In this document: positions 33,920-43,723 of the stretch, in pieces
Layout of the letters: the number at the start of each line of letters is the position of its first letter
Position numbering within the stretch: the stretch's first letter is position 1
Assembly (NCBI RefSeq): GCF_903969135.1
Contig: NZ_LR824569.1
Span: forward strand, 1,550,001-1,614,000
DNA length: 64,000 nucleotides
Reading direction: 5' to 3'
From: Chryseobacterium sp. JV274
GTDB lineage: Bacteria > Bacteroidota > Bacteroidia > Flavobacteriales > Weeksellaceae
Made by a program: the position numbers and the translations under genes
Notes under the pieces: model-generated
What the model was told of the DNA's origin: nothing
The model's input: only the letters and a program-made list of their open reading frames with translations
Databases searched by the model: none

Positions 33920-35575
33920 TTAAATTACTTTATTAATTGCGTTCATTATAATGTTCGCCAGTCTTCTGTAGCCCTCAGAAAATTGATGTACGCCCTCATA
34001 AGTCAATTGCTGAATATTAAGGATATTTTGATTCGCGTCATTAAATAAATCGGCTAATGGGAAACTATACTTTCTTGCTATTGTCCTGATAGCTTCTGCA
34101 TAATCATTTAAATCACAATTAACTGCATTTTTAGTGAATGAGTTACGAGGATTTGTAGTCGTAAATGGAAAAGTATTCACCTGCGTAGGCGTACACATTA
34201 TCATTACAGCTTTAGGATTAAGCGAATATACTTTGTCAACGTATTTCCTTAATTCCGCATAGAACGTCCCATTATTAGTGGCGTTATCAAAGTCTGTTAA
34301 TGCGCCTAATGGAGTAGCCAACCTATGATCATTGATTCCAATTAATAGCGAGAAAATGTCATGTGAAACCCAATTTGTTGAGCTCCCATTTAATTGCGCT
34401 AATGTAAACCCACCAGTGGCGTAGGTTGTCGATGTTTTGAACTTGACAGACTCTTGAATAACAAGCTGAAAGCCCTTACCGTAATTTTGATCTAGTCCAT
34501 ATCTTGTAATAGAATCACCGCAATAAGCTATTGACGTAGCTTCCAAATCAAGCCTATTTGCTGATAGCATTTTTTGCCTATACGATAAAGTTAAAATAGC
34601 GCTACTATCGTTATAGAATAGATATTTGTCAATATACGCTGGTCTTGTATCTGTGTTTATGTAGAGTGTGCCATTAACAGTTGGCGTGTAGTTTCCCTCA
34701 TAAGGTTCTGCTATACTTGTACTCGCAGCTCCTGCTAAAACCACGGTAGCTACCGAACTGGCATTTACGAAAACAACGTTAGGAACTGTACTGCTGGCTC
34801 CAACGTTATATCCTTTATAATAAGCCGTAACTCCTGCTAACAACTGAATCTCAATAGTTTGGCGGGTTCCAGTTGAAGTAGTTATAGTCCCATTAGGTTT
34901 AATGTACTGTCCGGTTTTTAATAAACCATCAACTCTAGGTGGTATCTCAAAGGTTTGGTCAAAAGTATTATTTCTAATGATCCTATCAGTTACTGTACTT
35001 ATTGTTTTATTGCCTACAGAATTTTCACTGACCTTACTAAGTAAGTTGTCTGCTTTATCTACTTTTATCCAAACAGTAGATGTGTAAGAAGGAATATCTG
35101 ATGCTGTTGCCTGTTGTCCTGCTTTAACCTGCCATATAGCTTCCTGATACACGGCCTGTGTTCCGGCAGTGGCTGGAAATTGTAAGGCCTCAAAAGCTGT
35201 TAAATTTTGCGCAGCCTTAGCCATTTCCTCTTCTGATTTCGTCCATACTGTCCCCTTTTTATAGAACATTGTTGAAAATCCTTTAATTGCTTTCATATTT
35301 CCGGCATTTGGATAATTTGTTCCAGGATCTGCTGATGAAACAGAAGGTTTATAACTGCCGTCTTCTGTCGGCGCTGGATCAGTTGGTGAAATCACTCCCT
35401 TAAAATCTGATTCAACTTGCTCTTTTATTTCAGCAAGCTTTTTATCTTGTTCCTCCTTGCCTTTCTCATACTGTTCTTTAGAGACAGCATTACCTACTAA
35501 TTGGTCTTTATCGATAGTCGCTATGTTAGCCGGTGGTATTGTATCTGTAATTATAATCGTTACTTGTTCGTCCAT
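33920..35575 (-). CDS. Tail-associated protein with SGNH-hydrolase domain
   Basis: A 551-residue protein. The N-terminal third is structural and Pro/Thr/Lys rich with a coiled-coil-like stretch (KEQYEKGKEEQDKKLAEIKE). The last 200 residues form an SGNH hydrolase: YCGDSITRYG with Ser355, GGFTLAQLNG with the block-II glycine, GIND with Asn415, and EGVH with His530 (Glu replaces the usual Asp). Esterase-type deacetylation of a surface polysaccharide is the usual job in phage tails. It lies between the distal tail and tail tip genes. Confidence 0.8.
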   Translation of the reverse strand: MDEQVTIIITDTIPPANIATIDKDQLVGNAVSKEQYEKGKEEQDKKLAEIKEQVESDFKGVISPTDPAPTEDGSYKPSVSSADPGTNYPNAGNMKAIKGFSTMFYKKGTVWTKSEEEMAKAAQNLTAFEALQFPATAGTQAVYQEAIWQVKAGQQATASDIPSYTSTVWIKVDKADNLLSKVSENSVGNKTISTVTDRIIRNNTFDQTFEIPPRVDGLLKTGQYIKPNGTITTSTGTRQTIEIQLLAGVTAYYKGYNVGASSTVPNVVFVNASSVATVVLAGAASTSIAEPYEGNYTPTVNGTLYINTDTRPAYIDKYLFYNDSSAILTLSYRQKMLSANRLDLEATSIAYCGDSITRYGLDQNYGKGFQLVIQESVKFKTSTTYATGGFTLAQLNGSSTNWVSHDIFSLLIGINDHRLATPLGALTDFDNATNNGTFYAELRKYVDKVYSLNPKAVMIMCTPTQVNTFPFTTTNPRNSFTKNAVNCDLNDYAEAIRTIARKYSFPLADLFNDANQNILNIQQLTYEGVHQFSEGYRRLANIIMNAINKVI

Positions 35576-35579
35576 AGTT

Positions 35580-36596
35580 CTATATTTTTTCCCAAATTAT
35601 TTCCGCTGGTGTCTGAAGGTTTTTCATGTCTTCAATATTTCCAGCAATTATTATTATTTTTTCTTTACCTGTCATGTCCTGCCACTCTCCGACTACCTCA
35701 GCGGTTTCAATACGAGGGTTATTGTAAACCATTCCCGGAATTTCATTTCCGTCTGAATCCAAAACCTTGTATATAAATTTCCCATAGACCGGTATATTGA
35801 CGTCCTTAATCACGGTTATGGTGTTTTTGCCTATTAAGCCTTCGTAAATTGTACTTATTGCAACCACTTCATAAACATTATCAGGCTTTCTTCCGATTAC
35901 ATAAAGTTTTATGTTTTTAGGTGATACTAAAGTCACTTCAACCGAGAACTGATAAGTGGTAGATTTTTCCGGAACAGAGTATACCTCGAAATATTCATCA
36001 TTAAAACCACTTACACTTACAAGTGACAATCCGGAATTCTCATAAGAAGGTTCTGAATAGTCTTTTGTAAGGCTTACATTACTACGTCCGGTCTGCTTGG
36101 TCCCATCACCGAAGAAAATCTCTGTCTCGGAATCTATTTCGTAGGATAGTTTGAAGGTGTCCAGAGTTGTTTTTAGAACTCTTTTTATTGGATTTGGCTC
36201 TAATAGTTTTAGCGTAAAAGAGCCGTACATTTCACCGTTTCTAAACTCTTTTATAAGTTCAGCAGAACCATTAAGCAACACCTCATATGCGTATTCTTTA
36301 TTGCCGAAAGGTTCGATAGTAAAACGCTTTGTCGATTTTGTATCAAATAAGCTTAAAAAGGAATTAAAATTTTCTGTTAACCTATTTGAATCAGATGCTT
36401 TAAGCCAGCACTGAAGCTCCATTTCTCGCGCTTCATAGTAAGGTTTAGATAAGTCGATTTGCTTTCCGTGGTATTCAGCCCATGTATATGAATTTCTTTC
36501 ACGTGGCTTTAATTTATCAAGAACACTTTTAGACTCTTGAACATTAATTCCAAAGTCCGCAAAATCCCTTCCATTGATTGACCACTTTAATCCCAT
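35580..36596 (-). CDS. Distal tail protein (Dit-like)
   Basis: A 338-residue structural protein starting MGLKWSINGRDFADFGI, the form of Dit-type hub proteins, then a segment with GKQIDLSKPYYEAREMELQC and a Cys/Trp-containing core. The C-terminal half has a beta-sandwich-like region that could bind carbohydrate (SNVSLTKDYSEPSYENSGLS). The ATG at 36596 (10-nt overlap with the upstream stop region) is preferred to a TTG at 36617. Position next to the tape measure agrees. Confidence 0.7.
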   Translation of the reverse strand: MGLKWSINGRDFADFGINVQESKSVLDKLKPRERNSYTWAEYHGKQIDLSKPYYEAREMELQCWLKASDSNRLTENFNSFLSLFDTKSTKRFTIEPFGNKEYAYEVLLNGSAELIKEFRNGEMYGSFTLKLLEPNPIKRVLKTTLDTFKLSYEIDSETEIFFGDGTKQTGRSNVSLTKDYSEPSYENSGLSLVSVSGFNDEYFEVYSVPEKSTTYQFSVEVTLVSPKNIKLYVIGRKPDNVYEVVAISTIYEGLIGKNTITVIKDVNIPVYGKFIYKVLDSDGNEIPGMVYNNPRIETAEVVGEWQDMTGKEKIIIIAGNIEDMKNLQTPAEIIWEKI

Positions 36597-37060
36597 TTCT
36601 TCTGTTTTACCACACAATCTCCATTAATCATTCCTCCATATTGGTAAACAAATACCTCAGCAAAATCCCGTCTATCTACTACAAGCTCAGAATCATCTAA
36701 AACAGTCACAAATACTTTAGAATATCCGGAAGCTTTTATTGTGATTTTCGATTTTCCACGAATAAAAACATCTGAAACATCAAATCCTGAGTATTCTATT
36801 TCAGATTCACTATCAAAGATAGCCAAATTAACAGCCTTGTTTATAGTACTTTGTCTATAGTAAAGTCCGTAATTTTCATAATAACCACGGTATTTTTCAA
36901 GTACTTCTTTTGACGGGAAATTTTGTCTTAAAGCCCAATCAGAATTTGCAAAAAATAGTTCGCAAAGGTTCTTTATTGAAGCATCCTTATAAGCCTTTTC
37001 AAAGCCCCCTTTACAAGGGCTGAAAGCTTTCATTTCTTTTAAAATATAATCTGTTTTCAT
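36587..37060 (-). CDS. Phage tail region protein (157 aa), unknown
   Basis: A soluble protein with a helical N-terminal half and a repetitive C-terminal part (SEIEYSGFDVSDVFIRGKSK, ITIKASGYSKVFVTVLDDSE) that suggests a short beta-helix. It follows the tape measure directly (shared boundary at 37060) and overlaps the Dit-like gene. No family recognised; a tail tip accessory is the simplest view. Confidence 0.6.
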   Translation of the reverse strand: MKTDYILKEMKAFSPCKGGFEKAYKDASIKNLCELFFANSDWALRQNFPSKEVLEKYRGYYENYGLYYRQSTINKAVNLAIFDSESEIEYSGFDVSDVFIRGKSKITIKASGYSKVFVTVLDDSELVVDRRDFAEVFVYQYGGMINGDCVVKQKKWD

Positions 37061-40000
37061 TATGGTATTCCGGCTAGGCTATTTTTAATTTTAGAATTCA
37101 TCGACTTAATTTCTTCATACATACCTTTTATAGGTCTTGTATTCATTTCTATCTGTGATTGAACAAGAAGCTGGCTTCTCATAACTTCTAAACCATCCTT
37201 GAAGCGTTTCAAAGCCTCAGCCTGCATAATGCGCATTGCATTAAGTTGGCCTTCTAAAGCACCAGCTGTTTTCTCGGTGATTCCTTTGATGTCGCCTTTT
37301 AAGCCTTGAGCATTTTCTGCTGCTTGACCGAAAAGGTCTTGATATTGCTTCATCCCTTCCATGTACTTTTTCATGGCGTCCTGTACCGATTCTTTATTCT
37401 TGTCTCTTTCTTCTTGAGTAAGGCCATCAAAACCTCCTGATGTATTAGAAGTCGCAATTTGTTCTTTTAAAGAGCTGATCAACTTCTCTAATTCTTCCCT
37501 TTTTTTGTATAGTGTTAGGTAATTTCCGTCAAGTACACTAGTGTTTTTAAGTTTGTTTACTACATCATTGATTTCTTTTTCAGCAAGTTTAATCTGTGAT
37601 TCTAAAGTTGATGCATCCCCATTTCCAAATCCCATAGATTGATAAATCTGGTCAACTATCTTTTGAGCAGCGGGTTCCAGAAATTTTATTCTTAAAGCAT
37701 TTTGAACTGCATTACGCATAACATCATCCACAACCTTATCAAATGACTTTGCAGCATCTTCTCCTTGTGTAAATGCGGATGTAAGAGCTTCTGCCATCTT
37801 TTGAGACAAATCTTTAAAATCAGATCCTGTGATACTGTTTTTAAAATTATCAGCAATCTCAGCAATCTTATTATTTATGTCTTCAATTTGTTGTGTATAT
37901 GATGCAATTTTATCTGTATCTGAATTCTTCTTCTCATTTTCAGTATCCCTCATTTTAGCTAAAATATCCTGTTGCTGTTTGAGATTTTGGATGAGATCTT
38001 GATTCATTTTTAACTGAGCTTCACCTGCAGTCTTTTCAATAGTTTTATTCAGTTGTTCATATAATGATTTTAGCTTTTCAATCTCAATGCCCCATTGTTG
38101 TATAGATTTATTACGATCAATATCACCATTCATAGCTTTTGAAATAGATGTAATCATTTGAACAATTCCACCTGCCATTTTAGCATAGTCTCCGGAAAAA
38201 TAACCCGTTACAGCGTTAATAATACCATCAAATAATTGTTGAGCATTTTTTAATGCTTCTTGAGATTCTTGGGACAGTAATCCTAATGCGCCACCAAGAT
38301 CTGACGCAAAACCAATAACAGCATTAGCGGCATCTTGCCCATTTTTAAATATGTTTGCTAAAGCAATTCTTGTATTTTCTAACTGCTCATTGTATTCTTT
38401 GCTGTTTTTTCCGTATTTTTTCTCCGCATCTGCAAGCTTTTTCTTTTCTTCAGAATACTTACCAATTGAAATGCTTATTGCTGCGAAAGGGTTTCTTGAT
38501 TTAACACTCTCGTCTAATTTATCATATGCATCCTGTACTGTTTTAAGGTCTTCGGGTTTTAGTGCTTTGGCGGCGTCTGAGTCTAAAAATTTCTTAAACT
38601 CATCTCGCATTCTACGAAGTGTTTTTGGCCCTACACGATTTAAATCTCCAAAAGCTTTAACCCACAAATCGGTTTTCTGAAATAGTTCGACAGACATTGA
38701 TGAAATGTCTTTAGCCTGAGCTTTATTTGCTTCGTCAGTAAGCCTTGTTTTTTCTAAGTCGGAATCATTTGATTTTTGAATCTTCAGACGTATATCATCG
38801 TACTTCTTTGTTATTTCTACTTTGCGTTGTTCAAAAGTTTGATGTTCGTTGATAAACTGAACATACTGTTCTTTTTGAGCCTGAACAGCATTTCTCCTTA
38901 ACTCTTCCAGATACTTTTTCTGATCCAAGAATTGTTTGCTATTTCCTCCTTCTTTTTGGAAGGCCTTATCTATCGCATTATCTATTGCATCTATCTGATC
39001 AATGTATGACGTCATAAGTTTTAGAGTGTTTTCAAACTCACGCTTAAAAGCTTCTATGGGGGCTTCAAAACCATTTAATGAATCCATCTCATTTCTAAGC
39101 ATAACTAAATACTCCTGATCAGATTTGGAAAGCTTCTCCCCACTCTCTATTCTTTTTTCGATAGAATTAACTTCTCCCTCTACGTACTGAAGGTAATTTT
39201 TTGATTTACTAATTAGAGGAGCATACTGTTTATCAGCTATTTCTTTTCCGTAATAGGAAGCAATAGAGTAATAGTTTTCAAACTGTGTTTTAGTTTCATC
39301 CAGTCTATCTTTGTTAGATTTATACCTTTTGGAGTCTATTTCATCCTGTATTTGTTGAAGTCTTTTATAAGCTTCTTCTGTAGATACCGTCTCGCCTGTT
39401 AAATAAGGGTTCCCTTTTTTATCTTTATCGTGTCCAAACTTGTCTAGATTTCGAAGTTTAACTACACCATTAACAGCTGTATCAATAGCATCATTTAGCA
39501 ACTGAGCTCTTCTTTCAAGTTCTTTTATAGAACCTTCTGGTAATATTTCAGCTATTTGATTTTCTTGCTTATTTTTTTTTGGATTTAATAATTCATTTAA
39601 CTTGTCTATTCTATTGCGTATTGCTTGATAGGCTGCTTGTGTAGGTGCTTTCTGTGCCTGCGATTCCAATTCTTCAATTTGAGCTTTAATCCTTTCAGCC
39701 CATCCTTCAGACTTTTTATTTTCTTCAGGTGATTGAATAATTTGAGGCTTAAAACCATTAAGTTCAAAATCTAGTTTTTCAATTTGTTTCTTTTTAAGCT
39801 CTAATTGTTCACCATTTAGTTTTCCTAGCCTAACTTCTTCTCTTAGTTGATTTAAAACCTTTGTTTTTTGATTAATTTCCTGCTGGTTGCTCCTGATGAT
39901 TGCGTTAGAAATACCGGTTTTCTCGTTGGCTACCTTTCTTTGCTTTTCAAGTTGTTCAAGAAGCTTATCTCGTCTCTTCTCAGCATCATAAGCATTTCTC

Positions 40001-41559
40001 ATGTACTCTAGGCTCGCTTTTCCAGCCTTTCTTGCCTCTTCGTCCATTTTCTTCCACTTATCAGCTTCTTTTTGAGCTGAATCGGCCTGAACTTTTAAAG
40101 CATCGCGCTTAAATTGCTCCTCGAATGATTCTTCAAGTATTTTTCTTGAAGCAGCAGCCTTGGCCTGAGCCATTGCAAATGCATCAATTTTAGATGTAAC
40201 ATATTCTAAAGCCTGTCCGAGCCTATTTGTTGCTTTATACTGACCATCAAGAACACCGATGAAAGTCTGATCAATCTTAATAAGCTTTTCATATGCGGCC
40301 TTACGCATTTCTAATGTGGAAGACTCATTTTTGATAATGCCGATTAACTCAGAAATATTAGCTTTGGTTTCGTTTACACCTTTGGCGAAATTCCTGTGAT
40401 ATTCAGACATTACCTCCTCCTGTGCTTTCTGTGAGTTTGTCTGCTCTTCGATCATTCCGGTAAGCTCGCCTAGTTCCTGGCGATAATTGTAAGTTATTGC
40501 TAATAAAGCTCCTATTACAGTAATTATAAGAGTATAAGGATTGGCTCTTGCGGTAAGGTTAAATAAAGCTTGTGCATCTGCTGCAGTTCTAATACTTCTA
40601 GCCAATGAGATCCATGTCTTGATAGCCTCTACCGCAATTGAAGCTTTTTGAATTGCTGTTGTCACCAATAAAGCAGTTCTGTAAATTCCGTATATTTCAA
40701 TTAGAGTAAGCAAAACTCTTCCAACTTCCTGATAGTTTTCAATCAAGTGGGTAATTGCGTCAATTCCGCCTTTAAGAATGTTTTCATTATTGGTTCCGAT
40801 TTCATTAAGCATTAATTCAAATTCGTGCTTAAGTCTATTTACTGAACCCGTTAATGTTGTGGCTTGCTTGCCAATAAGATTATTGAATTTACCTCCTTCA
40901 GTAGTCAGTCTATTCATAGCCTTTTCAACTTCTGGGAAACCAACTTTTCCAGCTTCAATTAGCCCTTTAAGTTCAGAAACATTTACGTTCATGACTTTCG
41001 CTAACTCATCCATTAATGGAATACCTCGCATTGTGAATTGTAGAATATCTCTAGTATATGCTCTACCCTGTGTTTTTAAGGTTCCATAAACATAAGCAAT
41101 ATCACCGATTGGCGCTGATACCCCGGAAGCCACATTGGCAAGCATTTCAATATCATGTGTAACTTTATTTACATCAATGCCATATGCTAGTAATTGTTTT
41201 CCTGCTTGACCGATTTCTGATAAACGAAATGGAGACCTTAAAGTAAGTTCTTTCCATTCATCCATCAGCTTATTCATTTGGGATGTCGAACCAGTAATGG
41301 TTTCGATAGCATTCTCCATTTGTTGGAATTCGCCACGAACTGTTATAAGTTCATTTATAAAATCCCGAACAACATGTACTGAAAAGTAACTTGCAACACC
41401 AATTGATAGATTCCGGAAAGCGGTGTCCATTTGTGATGTCTGTTGCTGTGTTTGCTGATTTAATCCAAGAATATCTCTTCGTATCTGATCAACATTTCTC
41501 CTCCATTCGTTCAAATTCAACGTCGCATTGAAATTTAAAGCTCCTCCTACATTATTCAT
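37060..41559 (-). CDS. Tape measure protein
   Basis: A 1499-residue protein that sets tail length. N-terminal tape-measure domain (about 80-260) with ATTLTGSVNRLKHEFELMLN, then hydrophobic helices near 280-360, long coiled-coil Lys/Glu/Gln-rich regions (for example 500-560 and 770-1000) and a C-terminal Ala/Gly-rich part. At roughly 1.5 angstrom per residue a tail of about 220 nm is suggested. The ATG is 6 nt past the stop of the -1-frame chaperone extension. Confidence 0.92.
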   Translation of the reverse strand: MNNVGGALNFNATLNLNEWRRNVDQIRRDILGLNQQTQQQTSQMDTAFRNLSIGVASYFSVHVVRDFINELITVRGEFQQMENAIETITGSTSQMNKLMDEWKELTLRSPFRLSEIGQAGKQLLAYGIDVNKVTHDIEMLANVASGVSAPIGDIAYVYGTLKTQGRAYTRDILQFTMRGIPLMDELAKVMNVNVSELKGLIEAGKVGFPEVEKAMNRLTTEGGKFNNLIGKQATTLTGSVNRLKHEFELMLNEIGTNNENILKGGIDAITHLIENYQEVGRVLLTLIEIYGIYRTALLVTTAIQKASIAVEAIKTWISLARSIRTAADAQALFNLTARANPYTLIITVIGALLAITYNYRQELGELTGMIEEQTNSQKAQEEVMSEYHRNFAKGVNETKANISELIGIIKNESSTLEMRKAAYEKLIKIDQTFIGVLDGQYKATNRLGQALEYVTSKIDAFAMAQAKAAASRKILEESFEEQFKRDALKVQADSAQKEADKWKKMDEEARKAGKASLEYMRNAYDAEKRRDKLLEQLEKQRKVANEKTGISNAIIRSNQQEINQKTKVLNQLREEVRLGKLNGEQLELKKKQIEKLDFELNGFKPQIIQSPEENKKSEGWAERIKAQIEELESQAQKAPTQAAYQAIRNRIDKLNELLNPKKNKQENQIAEILPEGSIKELERRAQLLNDAIDTAVNGVVKLRNLDKFGHDKDKKGNPYLTGETVSTEEAYKRLQQIQDEIDSKRYKSNKDRLDETKTQFENYYSIASYYGKEIADKQYAPLISKSKNYLQYVEGEVNSIEKRIESGEKLSKSDQEYLVMLRNEMDSLNGFEAPIEAFKREFENTLKLMTSYIDQIDAIDNAIDKAFQKEGGNSKQFLDQKKYLEELRRNAVQAQKEQYVQFINEHQTFEQRKVEITKKYDDIRLKIQKSNDSDLEKTRLTDEANKAQAKDISSMSVELFQKTDLWVKAFGDLNRVGPKTLRRMRDEFKKFLDSDAAKALKPEDLKTVQDAYDKLDESVKSRNPFAAISISIGKYSEEKKKLADAEKKYGKNSKEYNEQLENTRIALANIFKNGQDAANAVIGFASDLGGALGLLSQESQEALKNAQQLFDGIINAVTGYFSGDYAKMAGGIVQMITSISKAMNGDIDRNKSIQQWGIEIEKLKSLYEQLNKTIEKTAGEAQLKMNQDLIQNLKQQQDILAKMRDTENEKKNSDTDKIASYTQQIEDINNKIAEIADNFKNSITGSDFKDLSQKMAEALTSAFTQGEDAAKSFDKVVDDVMRNAVQNALRIKFLEPAAQKIVDQIYQSMGFGNGDASTLESQIKLAEKEINDVVNKLKNTSVLDGNYLTLYKKREELEKLISSLKEQIATSNTSGGFDGLTQEERDKNKESVQDAMKKYMEGMKQYQDLFGQAAENAQGLKGDIKGITEKTAGALEGQLNAMRIMQAEALKRFKDGLEVMRSQLLVQSQIEMNTRPIKGMYEEIKSMNSKIKNSLAGIP

Positions 41560-41565
41560 TCTTCA

Positions 41566-41931
41566 TTATTTATATTGCTCCAACTGTGATAAAAAATCCT
41601 CTTGAGATAATTCTGAATAATTAAATGTTTTACCTTTATTCGAGTCTTTTTTCACATCTTCATCTTTATCGTAATCATATGAAGGGGCATCAATCAGCAT
41701 TCTTTGTAAAAAAGCATAATCCACCTCTTCAAGTAAATAATCGAGTGTCCATCCAAAGTGGTGACATAGTTGACCACATAGACCATAAATAGTTTTTAGG
41801 CCGTTTTCTCTACCTTCATCGGATTCGTCACTCTTACTGCGCTTAGTAATGTGGTAGAGATCGTAAAAGACTGGTAATCGTTCAATGAAAGAACGTTTTG
41901 TGTAAATTCTAGAAGTTCTCTTGAATTGATA
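41566..41931 (-). CDS. -1-frame extension of the tail assembly chaperone (gpG/gpGT-like)
   Basis: The -1 frame relative to the chaperone ORF is open from 41931 to TAA at 41566-41568 (121 codons) but has no ATG, GTG or TTG before the conserved-looking part. It encodes LCGQLCHHFGWTLDYLLEEV, then an acidic tail. Tail phages often reach such a second domain by a -1 frameshift from the first chaperone ORF. It overlaps the end of that ORF by about 135 nt and ends 6 nt before the tape measure. I could not fix the slippery site; the A-rich GAG-AAA-ACG just before the chaperone stop is one candidate. Confidence 0.65.
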   Translation of the reverse strand, partial: YQFKRTSRIYTKRSFIERLPVFYDLYHITKRSKSDESDEGRENGLKTIYGLCGQLCHHFGWTLDYLLEEVDYAFLQRMLIDAPSYDYDKDEDVKKDSNKGKTFNYSELSQEDFLSQLEQYK

Positions 41932-42290
41932 TTATTGAATAAATGCTCAGTTAAAAGCTTTCTAAAAAGCCAGTTATTCCATTTTGTTCCCAGGATCGTA
42001 ATCGCAATAATTTCTGCGCAAAGCTTGGCATTATCAGCGACTGAATTAAATTGTGAGTTTAATATTTCTTGGAAATCATCATTTTCCTGTTTCTCCTGGA
42101 AGACTTTAAGTTTAAAAAACCGGTAACTTTGAGCAAACATTACCTTCAATGGGATTTTATTAACATTCCAGATCAATTCTTTGCCCCAAAATGATGTTTT
42201 AACAGCAAATCCAACACTATTTAAAACCTTCAGTTCCTTTTCTTCTGCAATTACTTTTTCCTCTTCGCTTAATATTTTCTCTTCTTCCAT
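41796..42290 (-). CDS. Tail assembly chaperone
   Basis: A 164-residue alpha-helical protein between the major tail protein and tape measure, the fixed position of gpG-type chaperones. N-terminal acidic helix (MEEEKILSEEEKVIAEE), then a helical core (NVNKIPLKVMFAQSYRFFKL). ATG at 42290 used; GTG at 42326 is an alternative. Its 3' end overlaps an open -1 frame that probably supplies a longer fusion product (252 residues if the shift occurs near the stop). Confidence 0.75.
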   Translation of the reverse strand: MEEEKILSEEEKVIAEEKELKVLNSVGFAVKTSFWGKELIWNVNKIPLKVMFAQSYRFFKLKVFQEKQENDDFQEILNSQFNSVADNAKLCAEIIAITILGTKWNNWLFRKLLTEHLFNNINSRELLEFTQNVLSLNDYQSFTISTTLLSAVRVTNPMKVEKTA

Positions 42291-42354
42291 AATTGTAATT
42301 TTTGTAGTTAAAAAAAGCGCACCCACCTAAGCAAGTGCGCTGAAAAGAAAAATA

Positions 42355-42861
42355 TTAAGGTGTTACTGGATATTTAACCAACTCAAATGATGGAGTATTC
42401 TCCTTTGTTGGTCTGAGAACCTTTGCGTTTACAGATACTCCCATTAAGTTGTCTTTACCCATGTCGGTGGTGAATTTATAGGTAATAAGAGTTCTTACTA
42501 CATCAAATCCAAAACCGATTTCAGGTGTTATTTTTAATGATCTTTCTACGGTAACATTTCCAATAGGAGGAATATAATTTCCGTCGGTGTCTTTTGTTCC
42601 GGCTCCAACCTCAACCAAGGTGTCAGCATCCGGATTAGCAACATCAAAATCAAAAGACATTGCTCCTTTAGTAGTTCTTGTGAAAATGGGATCATCATAT
42701 TCCTCAACATTGAAATCTGTAGTTGTACCATCTTCCATATTGATTTTTAAAGTCCCAAGCATGGTTTCCCCTAATTTTTTAAAGACGGTGCCCATTCCCC
42801 CGTCTGATGCAACTGGTGCTAATTCAATTTTCGCTACACCATTGTTAATCTGTCCTGCCAT
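42355..42861 (-). CDS. Major tail protein
   Basis: A 168-residue beta-rich protein without signal sequence (GQINNGVAKIELAPVASDGG, then DGTTTDFNVEEYDDPIFT), in the exact place of siphovirus major tail (tube) proteins, between tail completion and tail chaperone genes. Family assignment rests on position, size and strand content. Confidence 0.75.
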   Translation of the reverse strand: MAGQINNGVAKIELAPVASDGGMGTVFKKLGETMLGTLKINMEDGTTTDFNVEEYDDPIFTRTTKGAMSFDFDVANPDADTLVEVGAGTKDTDGNYIPPIGNVTVERSLKITPEIGFGFDVVRTLITYKFTTDMGKDNLMGVSVNAKVLRPTKENTPSFELVKYPVTP

Positions 42862-42872
42862 TTTATTGAATT

Positions 42873-43277
42873 TTAATTATTAAATGCGTTTAATTTTAGT
42901 CTGAAATTGATATAGCAATCTTTGTCATCCATAATTGCTTGCTCGAATTCTATATCAACATTGTATTTGTCAGTGAATTTTCTTTCCAGAATTGGTTTTA
43001 CTTTGTCGGAAACAGCTTTTAATCTAATTTCGTTCGGAACATTTTGATCAATTGCGTTGATCTTAACTTTTAAATAAGGGACGTAGCAATTCACATTAAA
43101 TGCGCCGGTTTGAAAAAACGTATTATTGATAGTGATAGCATTTACAACAACATCTTCTTTGATGCTACCGGATGGTCTAAAGTCTTTATACAGATCTCCT
43201 GTGATAATAGATCCAACACCACCATTTTTCAACTCATTGTAAATCCACTGTTTGGCTTCTATTACTGAATTTCTCAC
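42873..43277 (-). CDS. Tail completion/terminator protein
   Basis: A 134-residue alpha/beta protein that overlaps the HK97-gp10-like gene by 4 nt. Its helix-strand layout (MRNSVIEAKQWIYNELKNGG, VNCYVPYLKVKINA, VSDKVKPILERKFTDKYN) fits tail terminator proteins that cap the tube. Assigned by position and fold pattern. Confidence 0.7.
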   Translation of the reverse strand: MRNSVIEAKQWIYNELKNGGVGSIITGDLYKDFRPSGSIKEDVVVNAITINNTFFQTGAFNVNCYVPYLKVKINAIDQNVPNEIRLKAVSDKVKPILERKFTDKYNVDIEFEQAIMDDKDCYINFRLKLNAFNN

Positions 43278-43723
43278 CGTATACTATTTAGAAATTGATT
43301 GAGTTTTAATTTCGCTTTGAGTTCAGCGCTGGTTAGGACATTACGACCTCTACTTTCAACGGTTGAAGCGTAGTTCATACCAGCTACAATCACTAAAGCT
43401 ATTTCAGGAAGAGCTTTGGCAATATCAATCGCCAAATCATAGCCTATTTTCTTTCCATCCTTTGTTGTTGTCTGTGGTCCTTGTACTTTCTCGAAGTCTT
43501 GACTTACAACATTGCCATTCAAAGTGATTACATACCCAATAGACGACCTAAGGTTTCCGGTTACATCCTGCCAGTCTTTATCTTTCGCGTAAGACCGCGC
43601 TTCGTTTATAGCATCTTCACCAACCACCCGCATAATTCTAATGATGTTCTGGATTTTTGCGTCCAAAGCATCATTGAGATACTGGTTTAAACCCGGCATG
43701 TTAAAGTTTGCTCTTACACCCAT
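43274..43723 (-). CDS. HK97-gp10-like head-tail (neck) protein
   Basis: A 149-residue protein with the HK97 gp10 pattern: helical start, DVTGNLRSSIGYVITLNG (short strand after NLRSS, the typical motif), then ALPEIALVIVAGMNYASTVE. It joins the connector to the tail. Overlaps its neighbours on both sides. Confidence 0.8.
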   Translation of the reverse strand: MGVRANFNMPGLNQYLNDALDAKIQNIIRIMRVVGEDAINEARSYAKDKDWQDVTGNLRSSIGYVITLNGNVVSQDFEKVQGPQTTTKDGKKIGYDLAIDIAKALPEIALVIVAGMNYASTVESRGRNVLTSAELKAKLKLNQFLNSIR

